Both the position numbers and the translations under genes were made by a program. From Aliishimia sp039978895 (GTDB lineage Bacteria > Pseudomonadota > Alphaproteobacteria > Rhodobacterales > Rhodobacteraceae), in assembly GCA_039978895.1 (NCBI GenBank), contig JBDWAL010000030.1, positions 28,695 to 92,694 on the forward strand: a stretch of 64,000 nt of DNA, in the 5' to 3' direction. The notes under the pieces were generated by a model. It searched no databases and was not told the origin of the DNA. It saw only the letters and a program-made list of their open reading frames with translations. Of the stretch, positions 1-9,098 are shown one piece after another. Each line of letters begins with the position of its first letter. Within the stretch, counting starts at the first letter, position 1.

Positions 1-215
1 TCATATTTGGCGACAGCGTAAACACCGTCTTCGAGCACTTTTTTCTTCCACTTACGGTCGTCCAGCATCATCGAACGCTTGATCTGAATGTCTTTGACGA
101 TCGACATCAACTTCGGGCGCGCTTTAAACCACTCAGGCACTTTACTGCCTTTGCACTCACCAAACGGATTGATCGTTACATCAATCGAAAAGTTCTTTTT
201 TCCATCATCTGCCAT
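1..215 (-). CDS. Unknown T6SS-locus protein, N-terminal part only (cut by window edge)
   Basis: The reading frame starts at an ATG preceded by a good ribosome site (AGGAG, about 6 bases upstream) and runs off the left edge of the window after 71 codons. The visible part starts MADDGKKNFSIDVTINPFGE and is basic and rich in Lys. There is no signal peptide or membrane segment in what can be seen. I do not recognise a family. It is the last visible gene of the minus-strand tail cluster 1 and lies 38 bases downstream of the coiled-coil gene, so it is probably in the same transcript. A role as cargo, adaptor or immunity protein would fit the position but is only inference. Confidence 0.7.
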   Translation of the reverse strand, partial: MADDGKKNFSIDVTINPFGECKGSKVPEWFKARPKLMSIVKDIQIKRSMMLDDRKWKKKVLEDGVYAVAKY

Positions 216-253
216 TTTGTTCTCCTATCGCGTCGTACTTGTCCGAACTGCGG

Positions 254-1450
254 TTAGATTTGTTCTGCCAAAACACCATCAACCTCGACGCCAACTGCGT
301 TGATAAACACCAGAAGTTGATCCAACTTGCTGAAATCGGTAAATGCAGCCCCAAGGGCAAGGTCCCCCAAAATGATGAGCTTTTCGACCTTACCTGCCCA
401 CCCAGGTTTTTTATTGTTTAGTTCTTTGATCGCCGTTCTATAGCCTTTTTCCCGCTTACGCGCGCCATCAACTTTGCCGATGCCTTGACTGACCTCAGCG
501 ATTTTCCGTGCGGTTTGCGTGTGCAGCTTGGACATTTTGGCTTCCAGCTTCGGTAGTCTTTTGGATTTGTAATCCCGTTGAGCAAGTTGTTTCTTGATCT
601 TGCGGTCGACGTCTTTCTGCAAATCTTCTTGCGCATCGATCAATTCGTTTAACTTGGTCGACAGGTTGCTCAGGCCTTTTTCAACCCGGTCCAGTTTGCC
701 TTTGAAACTGTCAAAGTTTGTGTTCAACCCATTCAGGTTCTTGATCTCTGCCGGGCTCAAGCTGTTGAGAAACTCTGTGGCAAATTCACGCCCGACGACT
801 TTCTTCTTGGAGGCGTCTTTGTACGTTTTTATCAGACCGGCGGCATATTTCTGCAGCGCTGCTTCGGCTTGATCCACGTCCTTGCGTTGTCGGTTGATTT
901 CTTTTCCCAGTGCCAAGACGGCTTTGTAGAGACCATAAATCGCGACGACCCCGCCTACCCCGCCGCCACCTGATCCGAAGGCAACGACCGTCCCCAAGGT
1001 CGCGGCCGCGACACCCAAGGTACCAACAGCAACTTTGAAAACACACCTGACGACATATTTGTTCGAGTCGCCCTGAACTTTTTGCCAAGTCTTAAGATGC
1101 CCTTCTGCCTTTTTTTGCAAAATTGGTTCGAACTTCTCAAGAATAGCGGGTGCCGTTTTCTCCCACTCGCTGATCACCCAAGCTCTTGTCTTGTCCTTGG
1201 CAAAGAACTCCTTTTCGATCCGTTCGGCTTCCTTGGCCAAATGAGACGCTGCCACTTTGTAGATCTTCGACACCTCGCCGAACATTTTGTCGGCAAGGAA
1301 TCCATCTAACTTGATCTTCTCGAACAGATCATCGTCTACCTGCAACGAGACATCGAATGTCAGACTTTTAGGTGGCAACACGATCTGCAATTTTGATGCC
1401 GACCGCACAGCAGAGGACAGATCATTCGTGAGAAGGGGTATCGTCTTCAT
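254..1450 (-). CDS. Coiled-coil protein with Gly-rich hydrophobic segment, T6SS-associated, unknown function
   Basis: This 398-residue protein is encoded 18 bases after clpV1 on the same strand and is likely co-transcribed. I see no signal peptide. Residues about 60-130 are charged and helical. Residues about 133-182 form a long hydrophobic stretch with a run of glycines (GSGGGGVGG), which could be a membrane-inserting hairpin. Residues about 240-345 are rich in Lys, Glu and Leu with coiled-coil character. This arrangement (helical arms around a glycine-rich hydrophobic hairpin) is seen in some pore-forming toxins, and the slot just after clpV is occupied in the second cluster by a different small protein. 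An effector or effector-handling role is therefore possible, but I do not recognise a family and the function is unproven. Confidence 0.75.
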   Translation of the reverse strand: MKTIPLLTNDLSSAVRSASKLQIVLPPKSLTFDVSLQVDDDLFEKIKLDGFLADKMFGEVSKIYKVAASHLAKEAERIEKEFFAKDKTRAWVISEWEKTAPAILEKFEPILQKKAEGHLKTWQKVQGDSNKYVVRCVFKVAVGTLGVAAATLGTVVAFGSGGGGVGGVVAIYGLYKAVLALGKEINRQRKDVDQAEAALQKYAAGLIKTYKDASKKKVVGREFATEFLNSLSPAEIKNLNGLNTNFDSFKGKLDRVEKGLSNLSTKLNELIDAQEDLQKDVDRKIKKQLAQRDYKSKRLPKLEAKMSKLHTQTARKIAEVSQGIGKVDGARKREKGYRTAIKELNNKKPGWAGKVEKLIILGDLALGAAFTDFSKLDQLLVFINAVGVEVDGVLAEQI

Positions 1451-1468
1451 AATCAGACTTTCTGCTGG

Positions 1469-4189
1469 TTAAAATGAGTAGGTGAACTCACCATCTTTGG
1501 CGTCGATTGCGACCTTAGTAATCTCATCGCCTTCCATCATGCGCCGTAGGAATTCAGCGGAGATGTCTGGCAGCATTGTATTCGTCACAATTGCGTCGAT
1601 CATCCGGCCACCGCTTTCAAGCTCTTGGCAGCGATCCACAATTTCTTGAACCACAGCGTCCGAGTATTCGAACGGAACACCATGTGCAGCTTCCACCCGT
1701 TTCTGGATACGCTTGAGTTGCAACACTGTGATCTTACCGATCATATCTGGGCTTAGCGGATAGTACGGAATTGCGACCAAACGACCCAACAAGGCTGGTG
1801 GGAACACCTGCAACAGTGGATCACGCAACGCCTTGGCCATGCTTTCAGGATCAGGCATCAATTCAGGATCTGCGCACAGGTCCATAATCAAGTCCGTGCC
1901 TGCGTTCGACGTCAGCAAGATCAACGTGTTTTTGAAATCAATCGTGCGCCCTTCGCCGTCTTCCATCACGCCCTTGTCAAAGACTTGGAAGAAGATCTCA
2001 TGCACGTCCGGGTGGGCCTTTTCGACCTCATCTAGCAACACAACCGAATAGGGTTTGCGCCGCACAGCTTCCGTCAACACGCCGCCTTCGCCATAACCCA
2101 CATATCCGGGAGGCGCGCCTTTCAGCGACGAAACAGTGTGCGCTTCTTGGTATTCTGACATGTTGATCGTGATGACGTTTTGCTCGCCACCATATAGAAC
2201 TTCGGCCAACGCCAACGCAGTTTCGGTTTTCCCGACACCAGACGTCCCCGCAAGCATAAACACACCAATCGGCTTGGAGGGATTGTCCAATCCAGCGCGG
2301 CTTGTCTGAATACGTTTGGCGATCATTTTCATCGCGTGGTCTTGCCCGATCACTCGCTTTGCAAGATGCTCTTCGAGCTTCAAGATCGTGTCGATTTCAT
2401 CCTTGACCATGCGCCCAACTGGAATGCCGGTCCAATCGCCCACGACACCAGCGATGGCCTGATGGTCCACGATGGGCAAGATCAACGGCGTGTCGCCTTG
2501 CAGCTCTTCAAGTTCGGCATTCTTCGCCTTGAGCTCTTCCAACAAAGCCACGCGGTCAAATGCGGGCGCTTCGCCTTCACCGCTTTCAGCTTCAGCGGCA
2601 CCCTCTTCGATTTTGGCCAGATCATCATCCACGGGCTGCGCGCCTTCACGCAGCTTGGCGCGAAGCTCAAGTATCTCCTCGACGACCGCTTTTTCAGCGT
2701 CCCACTTTGCAGTGAGTTCCGCCAACCTTGCGGCTTCTGCGTCTTTTGCAGCGGTCACTGTGTCGCGTCGCGTTCCAACATCGTAGCCTGCGGTTTCATC
2801 ACGATCGATGATTTCAAGTTCCGTTGTGAGTGTTTCAATGCGACGCTGACTGTCGTCAACTTGGGCGGGCACAGCGTGTTGGCTGACCGCCACGCGCGCA
2901 CAAGCGGTGTCAAGCAAACTGACGGACTTGTCGGGCAATTGCCGTGCGGGAATATAACGCGCAGACAATGTGACCGCAGCCTCGATCCCTTCGTCCAGAA
3001 CCTGCACTTTATGGTGATTTTCGAGCATCGATGCGATGCCGCGCATCATCAGGATGGCTTTTGGAATATCCGGCTCATCGACTTGTACAACTTGGAAGCG
3101 GCGGGTCAGTGCAGGGTCTTTTTCGATGTATTTCTTGTACTCGGCCCAAGTCGTGGCGCCAATTGTCCGCAAGGTCCCGCGTGCAAGTGCTGGTTTCAGC
3201 AAGTTCGCGGCGTCACCGGTTCCGGCTGCTCCGCCGGCCCCAACAAGTGTATGCGTTTCATCGACGAACATAACGATGGGCGTTGGGCTGGCTTGCACTT
3301 CATCGATTACTGAACGCAGGCGGTTTTCAAACTCGCCTTTCATAGACGCACCAGCCTGTAACAGTCCCACATCAAGAACCAACAAGCGCACGCCTTGCAG
3401 CGCTGGCGGCACATCACCGCGTGCGATCCGCAAGGCAAAGCCTTCGACCACAGCGGTTTTCCCGACACCGGCTTCACCTGTCAAAATCGGGTTATTTTGA
3501 CGACGGCGCATCAACACATCGACGATCTGGCGAATTTCTTCATCCCGGCCCACGATTGGGTCGATTTCACCGTTACGGGCTTGTTCCGTGAGGTCTGTGC
3601 AGAATTGGTCAAGCGCTTCGGTTTGGCCGCCTGATGGTGCCATTGCCCCTGATGCTTCGCCCGGTTCTGCGCCGCCCCCGGTGACTGAGCCGTCTTGTGG
3701 GCGCATAGCATCCTCGGGGGAGCCGTCGGTTATGTTGTGGAAATCATCGGCCAAAGCGTCTGGTTTGATGCTGGCCAGCTCTGGGGAGATCGACACAAGG
3801 ATGTTCTTAAGGTTTGGGGTTTCCAACATGCCCAAGATGATGTGTCCGGTGCGAACTTGGTTGGACGAATAAAGCAACGACCCCCAGACCCAAGCTCTCT
3901 CCATGACGTCTTCAAGATGCGCGGAAAGGTCACTAACCGAACTTGCACCGCGCGGGAGCGCGTCTAATGCGGCGGTCATTTGCGTGGCAATCTTGCCGTC
4001 ATCTAGATCAAAGTGGCTGATAATGCGGTGAATATCACTGTCTTGGTTGTTCAAGATCTGATGGATCCAGTGCACGACTTCCACATAAGGATTGCCCCGC
4101 ATTTTACAGAACACGGTGGCCCCTTCGATGGCTTTGTAACCAAGGCTGTTTAGCTTCCCAAACAGGGCAACGCGGCTAATTTCGGTCAT
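1469..4189 (-). CDS. clpV1: T6SS AAA+ ATPase ClpV/TssH, tail cluster 1
   Basis: ClpV is the hexameric AAA+ unfoldase that recognises contracted TssB/TssC sheath in the cytoplasm and disassembles it for reuse. The 906-residue length is normal for the family. It has a Clp N-terminal domain (about 1-150), a first AAA domain with Walker A GEAGVGKT at about 238-245 and Walker B ending in FVDETH near 308-312, an arginine-rich region LTRRF, a coiled-coil middle region (about 440-565), and a second AAA domain with Walker A GTSGVGKT at about 648-655 followed by a ClpB-like C-terminal domain. The ATG overlaps the tssG1 stop codon (ATGA) and has an upstream GAGAGGGA ribosome site. The overlap implies translational coupling. 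It is clearly paralogous to the second ClpV of the window; the N-domain and the middle region differ most. Confidence 0.97.
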   Translation of the reverse strand: MTEISRVALFGKLNSLGYKAIEGATVFCKMRGNPYVEVVHWIHQILNNQDSDIHRIISHFDLDDGKIATQMTAALDALPRGASSVSDLSAHLEDVMERAWVWGSLLYSSNQVRTGHIILGMLETPNLKNILVSISPELASIKPDALADDFHNITDGSPEDAMRPQDGSVTGGGAEPGEASGAMAPSGGQTEALDQFCTDLTEQARNGEIDPIVGRDEEIRQIVDVLMRRRQNNPILTGEAGVGKTAVVEGFALRIARGDVPPALQGVRLLVLDVGLLQAGASMKGEFENRLRSVIDEVQASPTPIVMFVDETHTLVGAGGAAGTGDAANLLKPALARGTLRTIGATTWAEYKKYIEKDPALTRRFQVVQVDEPDIPKAILMMRGIASMLENHHKVQVLDEGIEAAVTLSARYIPARQLPDKSVSLLDTACARVAVSQHAVPAQVDDSQRRIETLTTELEIIDRDETAGYDVGTRRDTVTAAKDAEAARLAELTAKWDAEKAVVEEILELRAKLREGAQPVDDDLAKIEEGAAEAESGEGEAPAFDRVALLEELKAKNAELEELQGDTPLILPIVDHQAIAGVVGDWTGIPVGRMVKDEIDTILKLEEHLAKRVIGQDHAMKMIAKRIQTSRAGLDNPSKPIGVFMLAGTSGVGKTETALALAEVLYGGEQNVITINMSEYQEAHTVSSLKGAPPGYVGYGEGGVLTEAVRRKPYSVVLLDEVEKAHPDVHEIFFQVFDKGVMEDGEGRTIDFKNTLILLTSNAGTDLIMDLCADPELMPDPESMAKALRDPLLQVFPPALLGRLVAIPYYPLSPDMIGKITVLQLKRIQKRVEAAHGVPFEYSDAVVQEIVDRCQELESGGRMIDAIVTNTMLPDISAEFLRRMMEGDEITKVAIDAKDGEFTYSF

Positions 4190-5238
4190 AGATGGTCCCT
4201 CTCACTGTTGGGCACGGTGCTCGTCTGGAGGTTTGGTTCCAGATAAAGATCATCCGCGTCCTTGTCGTTTATTCTGTCTCCGATCCAGCCAGTCTGTCCC
4301 AGCTGCACCGTTTCCCCAAGATTCGGTTCGGGAATTTCGTCCTTGTGCAGGATCAGGTTCACTTCCCAATCCAGCGAGTCGCCGATGTAATTACGCACGA
4401 TAGCGCGCAGCCGTTCGAGCGATGACCCGCCCGGAAGAAGGCGACGGTATTCGTCCAAACTGAGCGGTCCAATTACGAGGCGAAATTTGTCGCTACGGGT
4501 CCACACTTGTTCACCAATAGATGTCGTTTGTCCCAATCCAGCAGGACCGCCTAGAACCCAACGATCATCTGATTCCAGCTCTAACCACGTGCCAATAAAT
4601 TGCTCTATTCGCACGCTTGTCCCAAAGAAAGCGGACAAAATTGAAACCAGCCCTTCTGCGTTTTTGGGTCCTTGCGACAAGATCCCCGCGAAGTGTCGTT
4701 TGGCCAAGTCGGGTAATGCATCGGTCTTACGTAAATGCGTGCCGTGATACCCAGCAATGGCTGCGATCTTGCGTTCAATGCCATCATTTTCGCCGCGATC
4801 AAAACTGGGCGCAGGCTGACCTGAGCGCCACGCCCGATAAAGCAGCGTCATCAGGCGGTGCGTCATAATATTGGCGAATTCAACGAAGGTCGGGTCGCGG
4901 TGCTGGCGCAACCGAGCACGCGCGAATTCTGTCATATGCAACGGTAACGGGCCTTGCGGGCCGAACAGACCAAAGAAACGGTTGGTTAACTTGCCGGGCT
5001 GTGTGCCCTTGCGCGGCTTGTATCCTTGAACGCTTGACGGCGGAAACGCCAGTTCAGCTTCTTGACCAAACCGGACCATGTCTTCGCGCGGACGGCGCGC
5101 GTCACCAATGCGTGGCGCGTCTGGATATGCCCCTTCCAACACCCGAAAGGCATGGAAAATATGGTGTTTTTCTGGGGCGTCTGTCAGCCGATCAAGGTGA
5201 CTTAGATTATCCGTCCCAGACCCGTTTCCGGCCGCCAT
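4186..5238 (-). CDS. tssG1: T6SS baseplate protein TssG, cluster 1
   Basis: TssG forms the baseplate wedge with TssF and TssE, on which tube and sheath polymerise. The 350-residue protein carries the usual family signatures: an N-terminal segment of the form FHAFRVLE...PRIGDARRPREDMVRFGQ, then FFGLFGPQGPLPLHMTEFARAR, and a C-terminal part with FRLVIGPLSLDEYRRLLPGG. It starts at an ATG with GGGGAG about 8 bases upstream and overlaps the end of tssF1 by 37 bases. It shares its stop with the clpV1 start (ATGA). The order tssE-tssF-tssG-clpV is typical of alphaproteobacterial T6SS operons. A divergent paralogue lies in the second cluster. Confidence 0.95.
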   Translation of the reverse strand: MAAGNGSGTDNLSHLDRLTDAPEKHHIFHAFRVLEGAYPDAPRIGDARRPREDMVRFGQEAELAFPPSSVQGYKPRKGTQPGKLTNRFFGLFGPQGPLPLHMTEFARARLRQHRDPTFVEFANIMTHRLMTLLYRAWRSGQPAPSFDRGENDGIERKIAAIAGYHGTHLRKTDALPDLAKRHFAGILSQGPKNAEGLVSILSAFFGTSVRIEQFIGTWLELESDDRWVLGGPAGLGQTTSIGEQVWTRSDKFRLVIGPLSLDEYRRLLPGGSSLERLRAIVRNYIGDSLDWEVNLILHKDEIPEPNLGETVQLGQTGWIGDRINDKDADDLYLEPNLQTSTVPNSERDHL

Positions 5239-7079
5239 CGGGTAATCTCCCCGCGTTGCTGGGTGACAAGCACCGTTTCGGTAAAACTGTTGATCGATAC
5301 ATACTTGCGGAAGAACCGCTCAAGGACAGCGCCCAGCAAATACACGCTGGTGCCTTCAAAAAAGCTTTCATCAAAGCGCAGCTGAATTTCTATGCCGCGC
5401 ACGGCTGTGGACAGCACTTCGTCGGCCATTCGTCGCACAATAGGACGAGTTGAAACCCCGTTCAGACCTTCGAGTTGTTTTTCCAGAACTCGATTGCCCG
5501 AGGGCGCATAAATCCCAATCAATTCGCGCAATGCCGCAACACTTTCGTCTTCTTTGCTGCCAGCAATGGATAAGTAGTTAAGGCTAAGGTGGCTGATCAG
5601 TCGCCAAGCGGTATCGCCTTGCGCCAAGGACGGGCGCGGACGAGTTGGATTTACCGGGGTTGATATATGACTGATTGGGCCACCATCAGGCAGATAAAAC
5701 ACATCACGCGACCCTGTGGGCAGCAATAGCGGAAGATCGCGATTGGTTGCCATGGCTGTAACCGCCAACTGGTCGAGCGTGGCAGAATATGGTGCTTGTT
5801 GTGGGTCAACCAGTGACAAATACAACTCAGAACCAAGATACGATGTTCGCACACCTTTGAGACGTTCGCGTTCTGCTCTTTGGCGCATTTTCCGACTTTG
5901 CGTGAAATAAGCGGTATGCATGTCGCCAGCAGCCGTTAGATCGTCCGCAGAATAAAAGGCTCTGAATGGCACATCCTTTTCGCCGTCACCGCTGATGCCG
6001 GTCACACTTTGTAAGGCGTAAACTTCATAATCAAGTGGCGCCGTCCGGTCGACAACGACGTGTTGTTCCACATCTGATGCAGAGACGTGTACCCGGTCGC
6101 ACCGCTTTGGAAACAGATTGACGGCGGCAACTGCGTTTAACGTAAAGGCCGCTGGCGTGACCCCAGCAGATACATCTTGGGTGCCCTCTTTCAGCAAAAT
6201 ATAGATGTCGACATCGTGCCCATCGCAGCGACTAAGGGCCATGCTTAACCCTTGAAGCTCAACGAAATGGTAGCGTTCTGGCATTGCAAAATACTCTTGC
6301 AGCAAACGATACCCATCGAAACTTTGTTGCGGCGTAGGAAGCAAGGCTTCGTCCTGATCGTACCCGCGAGGGATAACTGCGCCATTGGGCAGATCAGCAA
6401 TCCAATCCGCTCGCCGGTTGGTTGAGCGGGCCACCAGTCCAGTAACTTGCGTCGAAAGTAATTCGTGAAGCTCCCAGTTCTTACCTTCTTGCCCATTCAA
6501 AAATAATACAAGTTTGTCGAGCGAGAGTTCCCCGATTGGCTGGCCACCAAAACGGCTAAGACGTAGACGGATTGCAGCACGTGCTTCCGTGTCCCTTGAA
6601 ACACCCGCGGCGACCAATTCGCCACGCCCGTCAATATATTCGGCTTCTGAAATCGTTATCGGCCACAAGGTGACATCGTCTGAAGTTCGAAAGACGCAAG
6701 CTGTTTGGTCATCATCGCGCAACGCACTGCGCATCTCAGAGTGACGCGGTACAACGTAACCGTCAGCAAGCGCCGCGTTCTGCATATCTGGCTCAAACGC
6801 CGCAATCATCATCGAGGGCGTGGGCGCAAGGTAATGTGGGTAAACGATCTCAAGCAGGTGGCTTGTTAGGTTTGGGTATTGCAGTTCAAGTTCAAGCTGC
6901 ACGCGCGCAGACAGGAATGCGACGCCTTCCAACAAACGCTCGACATATGGGTCGACGACTTCGACGCCATCCATGCCCAACCGGGTCGCAATCTTGGGGT
7001 AAGCTTGAGCGAATTCAGCGCCCATGTCGCGCATGAACGCCAGTTCACCTTCGTAATGTTTGAGCAGCCGTGTGTCCAT
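5202..7079 (-). CDS. tssF1: T6SS baseplate protein TssF, cluster 1
   Basis: TssF is the large baseplate wedge subunit that pairs with TssG. The 625-residue length is normal. The N-terminus (MDTRLLKHYEGELAFMRDMG followed by AEFAQAYPKIATRLGM) and the segment LLEGVAFLSARVQLELE are highly characteristic, as are PIVRRM and GIEIQLRFDE close to the C-terminus. The start is an ATG seven bases after the tssE1 stop; no strong ribosome site is seen, so translation may depend on coupling to tssE1. The second cluster encodes a paralogue of similar length. There is no membrane segment, in line with a cytoplasmic baseplate role. Confidence 0.96.
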   Translation of the reverse strand: MDTRLLKHYEGELAFMRDMGAEFAQAYPKIATRLGMDGVEVVDPYVERLLEGVAFLSARVQLELELQYPNLTSHLLEIVYPHYLAPTPSMMIAAFEPDMQNAALADGYVVPRHSEMRSALRDDDQTACVFRTSDDVTLWPITISEAEYIDGRGELVAAGVSRDTEARAAIRLRLSRFGGQPIGELSLDKLVLFLNGQEGKNWELHELLSTQVTGLVARSTNRRADWIADLPNGAVIPRGYDQDEALLPTPQQSFDGYRLLQEYFAMPERYHFVELQGLSMALSRCDGHDVDIYILLKEGTQDVSAGVTPAAFTLNAVAAVNLFPKRCDRVHVSASDVEQHVVVDRTAPLDYEVYALQSVTGISGDGEKDVPFRAFYSADDLTAAGDMHTAYFTQSRKMRQRAERERLKGVRTSYLGSELYLSLVDPQQAPYSATLDQLAVTAMATNRDLPLLLPTGSRDVFYLPDGGPISHISTPVNPTRPRPSLAQGDTAWRLISHLSLNYLSIAGSKEDESVAALRELIGIYAPSGNRVLEKQLEGLNGVSTRPIVRRMADEVLSTAVRGIEIQLRFDESFFEGTSVYLLGAVLERFFRKYVSINSFTETVLVTQQRGEITRWRPETGLGRII

Positions 7080-7086
7080 TGTTTGG

Positions 7087-7584
7087 TCAGCTGACCCTTT
7101 CCAGAGCGAGTTCTCCTGTAGTCACGTCGACTTCGCTGCGTAAATAAAGTTCCATTGGCATCGGTTGTGCCCACATGTCCGCACGAATGTCATAGGTGAC
7201 GACGCTGGTGCGGCTCTCATGCCCAACGCGTAATTGTACGTCAATTGAGCCTGGGTGAATACGCGGCTCAAAAGTTTGGATCGCAGTCGCGATAGATTTT
7301 CGTATGTTTTCCGCGCGTTCCGCGGTTGAGTAATCGCCTGCCACTTCTCGGATACCAAAATTCAAAACTGACTTAGCGGCGTTGGGATACCGATCTTCGT
7401 CAATAATGTTGTTGCTGTCGCTTGTGTTGAGCAGCCACGCCAGATCACGTTGAATGATATCGCGCAGTTGACGAATATCGATGACCCGATCTTCGCGTCG
7501 TTCTTTCAGCTCGGTTGGATCATCATCTGTCAGTCGGTCCAGCAATGAAGGCTGGAGCCGTTCTGCAATCATCTTGTCAGACAT
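7087..7584 (-). CDS. tssE1: T6SS baseplate protein TssE (gp25-like), cluster 1
   Basis: TssE is related to phage T4 gp25 and starts sheath polymerisation at the baseplate. The protein of about 165 residues has the typical N-terminal LQPSLLDRLTDDDPTE, the central DLAWLLNT and SVLNFGI segments, and a C-terminal part with FEPRIHPGSIDVQL, all standard for the gpW/gp25 family. I chose the ATG eight bases before the end of tagJ (overlap ATGTCTGA); an upstream in-frame GTG at 7596 would add four residues and is less likely. Overlap with tagJ suggests translational coupling. Confidence 0.94.
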   Translation of the reverse strand: MSDKMIAERLQPSLLDRLTDDDPTELKERREDRVIDIRQLRDIIQRDLAWLLNTSDSNNIIDEDRYPNAAKSVLNFGIREVAGDYSTAERAENIRKSIATAIQTFEPRIHPGSIDVQLRVGHESRTSVVTYDIRADMWAQPMPMELYLRSEVDVTTGELALERVS

Positions 7585-8428
7585 CTGGGTCGCCACCCTC
7601 GACGTCAGCCTCCTCGGTGGGGCCGGTTTCCGCTTGGATTTCGACGTCCAGTTCTAGCAACCGGATATCCATCAATGCATGATCGCCTAGATCCGTTGCA
7701 AGTAAACGCTGCCCGATCCCGGCATATGTTTCTTCGCCAAGGTCGGCCCATTCGGTCGAACGCGCAAGCTTATCCGTTTCGCTGCCGTTCTCGATAGTTC
7801 CAGCGTAGCGGGTTGGAATGAGCGCCACGATGTCCCCGCCATTGGCCAACTTAACATTGGCTGGCGTCCAAACAGCGTCTCGCAAATCTGCCGGGTCATC
7901 GAATTCGATTTTTGCTATGGCGGCAAAGGGCATCCAGAAGTACCGCCCGTTTACAACGGCTTCCAAGAGGGGGCCTAATCGCATATCCGCGTCGGCAATC
8001 CATTCAAAGGCTTGGCCATCAATCTTGCCAGATACTGCGGGTGCAGCTTCAAATGCGCGCGCGCGTATTTCTGCGGCGGCTTCGGCATTCCCGGCAGCGT
8101 TGGCCTTGAGCGCTTCAACCATCAGGGCGATCCACTCTTGCGGTTCGCCAAATACTAGAGGGTCTTTCTCACCCTTAAAAACTTTTTCGCGATAGACTTC
8201 ACAAACGATGCCTTCACGGTAGGTTTGAGCCATGGGTAAGGCCAACGGATCCATTTCAGCGGAAACTTTCAGCTGTTGGATCGCACGTTTCCAGTCCCCG
8301 CGAACGCAAAGAAGTTGGAACAGAAAAACACGCAGGCTTGCACTGGCTGCATTTGCCCGCACTTCAACTTGAAGCGCTTCTAACGCACCGTCCAGATCGC
8401 CGGCTTTTAAAAGGTCTACGGCTGACAC
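7577..8428 (-). CDS. tagJ: T6SS accessory protein TagJ/ImpE
   Basis: TagJ (ImpE, SciE type) is an accessory protein that in some systems binds the N-terminus of TssB and ClpV and may tune sheath recycling. The protein of about 283 residues has a tetratricopeptide-like N-terminal half with LLKAGDLDGALEALQ near the start, then the family-typical GQAFEWIADADMRLGPLLE and YFWMPFAAI segments in the C-terminal half. The best start is a GTG at 8428 because a CAGGAG ribosome site lies 6-7 bases upstream; a TTG 15 bases further upstream lies before that site. The gene exists only in cluster 1; cluster 2 goes straight from hcp2 to tssE2. This is one of the visible differences between the two tails. Confidence 0.92.
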   Translation of the reverse strand: MSAVDLLKAGDLDGALEALQVEVRANAASASLRVFLFQLLCVRGDWKRAIQQLKVSAEMDPLALPMAQTYREGIVCEVYREKVFKGEKDPLVFGEPQEWIALMVEALKANAAGNAEAAAEIRARAFEAAPAVSGKIDGQAFEWIADADMRLGPLLEAVVNGRYFWMPFAAIAKIEFDDPADLRDAVWTPANVKLANGGDIVALIPTRYAGTIENGSETDKLARSTEWADLGEETYAGIGQRLLATDLGDHALMDIRLLELDVEIQAETGPTEEADVEGGDPDV

Positions 8429-8461
8429 CGGGTTCTCCTGCAAAGTGAAAATAAAGGCGCA

Positions 8462-8484
8462 CAGGCCCCCAAAGAGAGGGCCTG
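8462..8484 (-). terminator. Hairpin after hcp1, possible attenuating terminator
   Basis: Between the hcp1 stop and tagJ there is an inverted repeat with arms CAGGCCC and GGGCCTG and a nine-base loop. Read on the minus strand it is followed within about ten bases by a T-rich stretch (CTTTATTTT). It can form a stable stem but the T run is displaced, so termination is probably partial. A comparable hairpin follows hcp2. Such a site would let hcp be made in excess over the downstream baseplate genes, or protect the 3' end of the hcp message. Confidence 0.5.
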
Positions 8485-8521
8485 CCGCATAGCGTCATCG
8501 CACCATTTGGTGCAACATATA

Positions 8522-9046
8522 TTACTCGACAGCCAAGTTGGCTTCGTTGAGTACGCGGCTCCATTCGCCAGACGTTTCGCCGGCTGGTTTGCCTTGCTTG
8601 TCTTGCTTTGTGTAGGTCACTTTCATCGCGCCATACTGCATCACAACAGTTTCTTCGCAGATGTCATCACCATCGGAACCAGACCAGCTGATGTCTTGGA
8701 TCATGACCAGTTTGAATTCCCACAACAGGAATGTCGAACCGGATGCGGAGCTACCTTGGCCGCCAGAGCGACGCAGTTCGATGACCATGTCATCAAAGTG
8801 GTTGCCTTCGCATAGCTTTGAGAACATCGCGCAAGACGCAGTGTCTGTTTTCTTGGTAATTGTCAGTTCTTTGAAGGTCGCTTTACCAGCGCCACCACCG
8901 GCTGTAATCGAGCCAATGTTGATGTTGTTTTCCGCGCCAATTTCAAAACTTAGAATTTCGAAGGCGTTGTTGTTCTTCATTGCTTTGTCTTGAGTTTCCC
9001 CTGAAACGTCGGAACCGGTAAAGTAGCAAAATGCGTCAAAAGCCAT
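8522..9046 (-). CDS. hcp1: T6SS tube protein Hcp/TssD, cluster 1
   Basis: Hcp forms the hexameric rings that stack into the inner tube and is expelled on sheath contraction. The 174-residue length is normal. It starts MAFDAFCYFTGSDVSGETQD, contains the ring-forming region with FEILSFEIGAEN and a glycine-rich turn (TAGGGAGKATF), and ends with the typical C-terminal strand region (YTKQDKQGKPAGE...W). A good AAGGAT ribosome site precedes the ATG. It is quite different from Hcp2 in this window, so the two tubes are likely not interchangeable. It lies between tssC1 and tagJ and is followed by a hairpin. Confidence 0.95.
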   Translation of the reverse strand: MAFDAFCYFTGSDVSGETQDKAMKNNNAFEILSFEIGAENNINIGSITAGGGAGKATFKELTITKKTDTASCAMFSKLCEGNHFDDMVIELRRSGGQGSSASGSTFLLWEFKLVMIQDISWSGSDGDDICEETVVMQYGAMKVTYTKQDKQGKPAGETSGEWSRVLNEANLAVE

Positions 9047-9098
9047 GGTTGATCATCCTTTCATGGTAAATTGTAGTTGGTGGGTGCTCGTGCGGGGA

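Noticed and set aside
2336..3313. Open frame of 325 codons on the plus strand
   Set aside because: It is antisense to clpV1, whose domains and motifs are complete, and shows no recognisable protein features.
4186..7079. Frameshift at the tssF1/tssG1 junction because of the 37-base overlap
   Set aside because: Both proteins have full length and proper ends, so the overlap is a normal compact arrangement.
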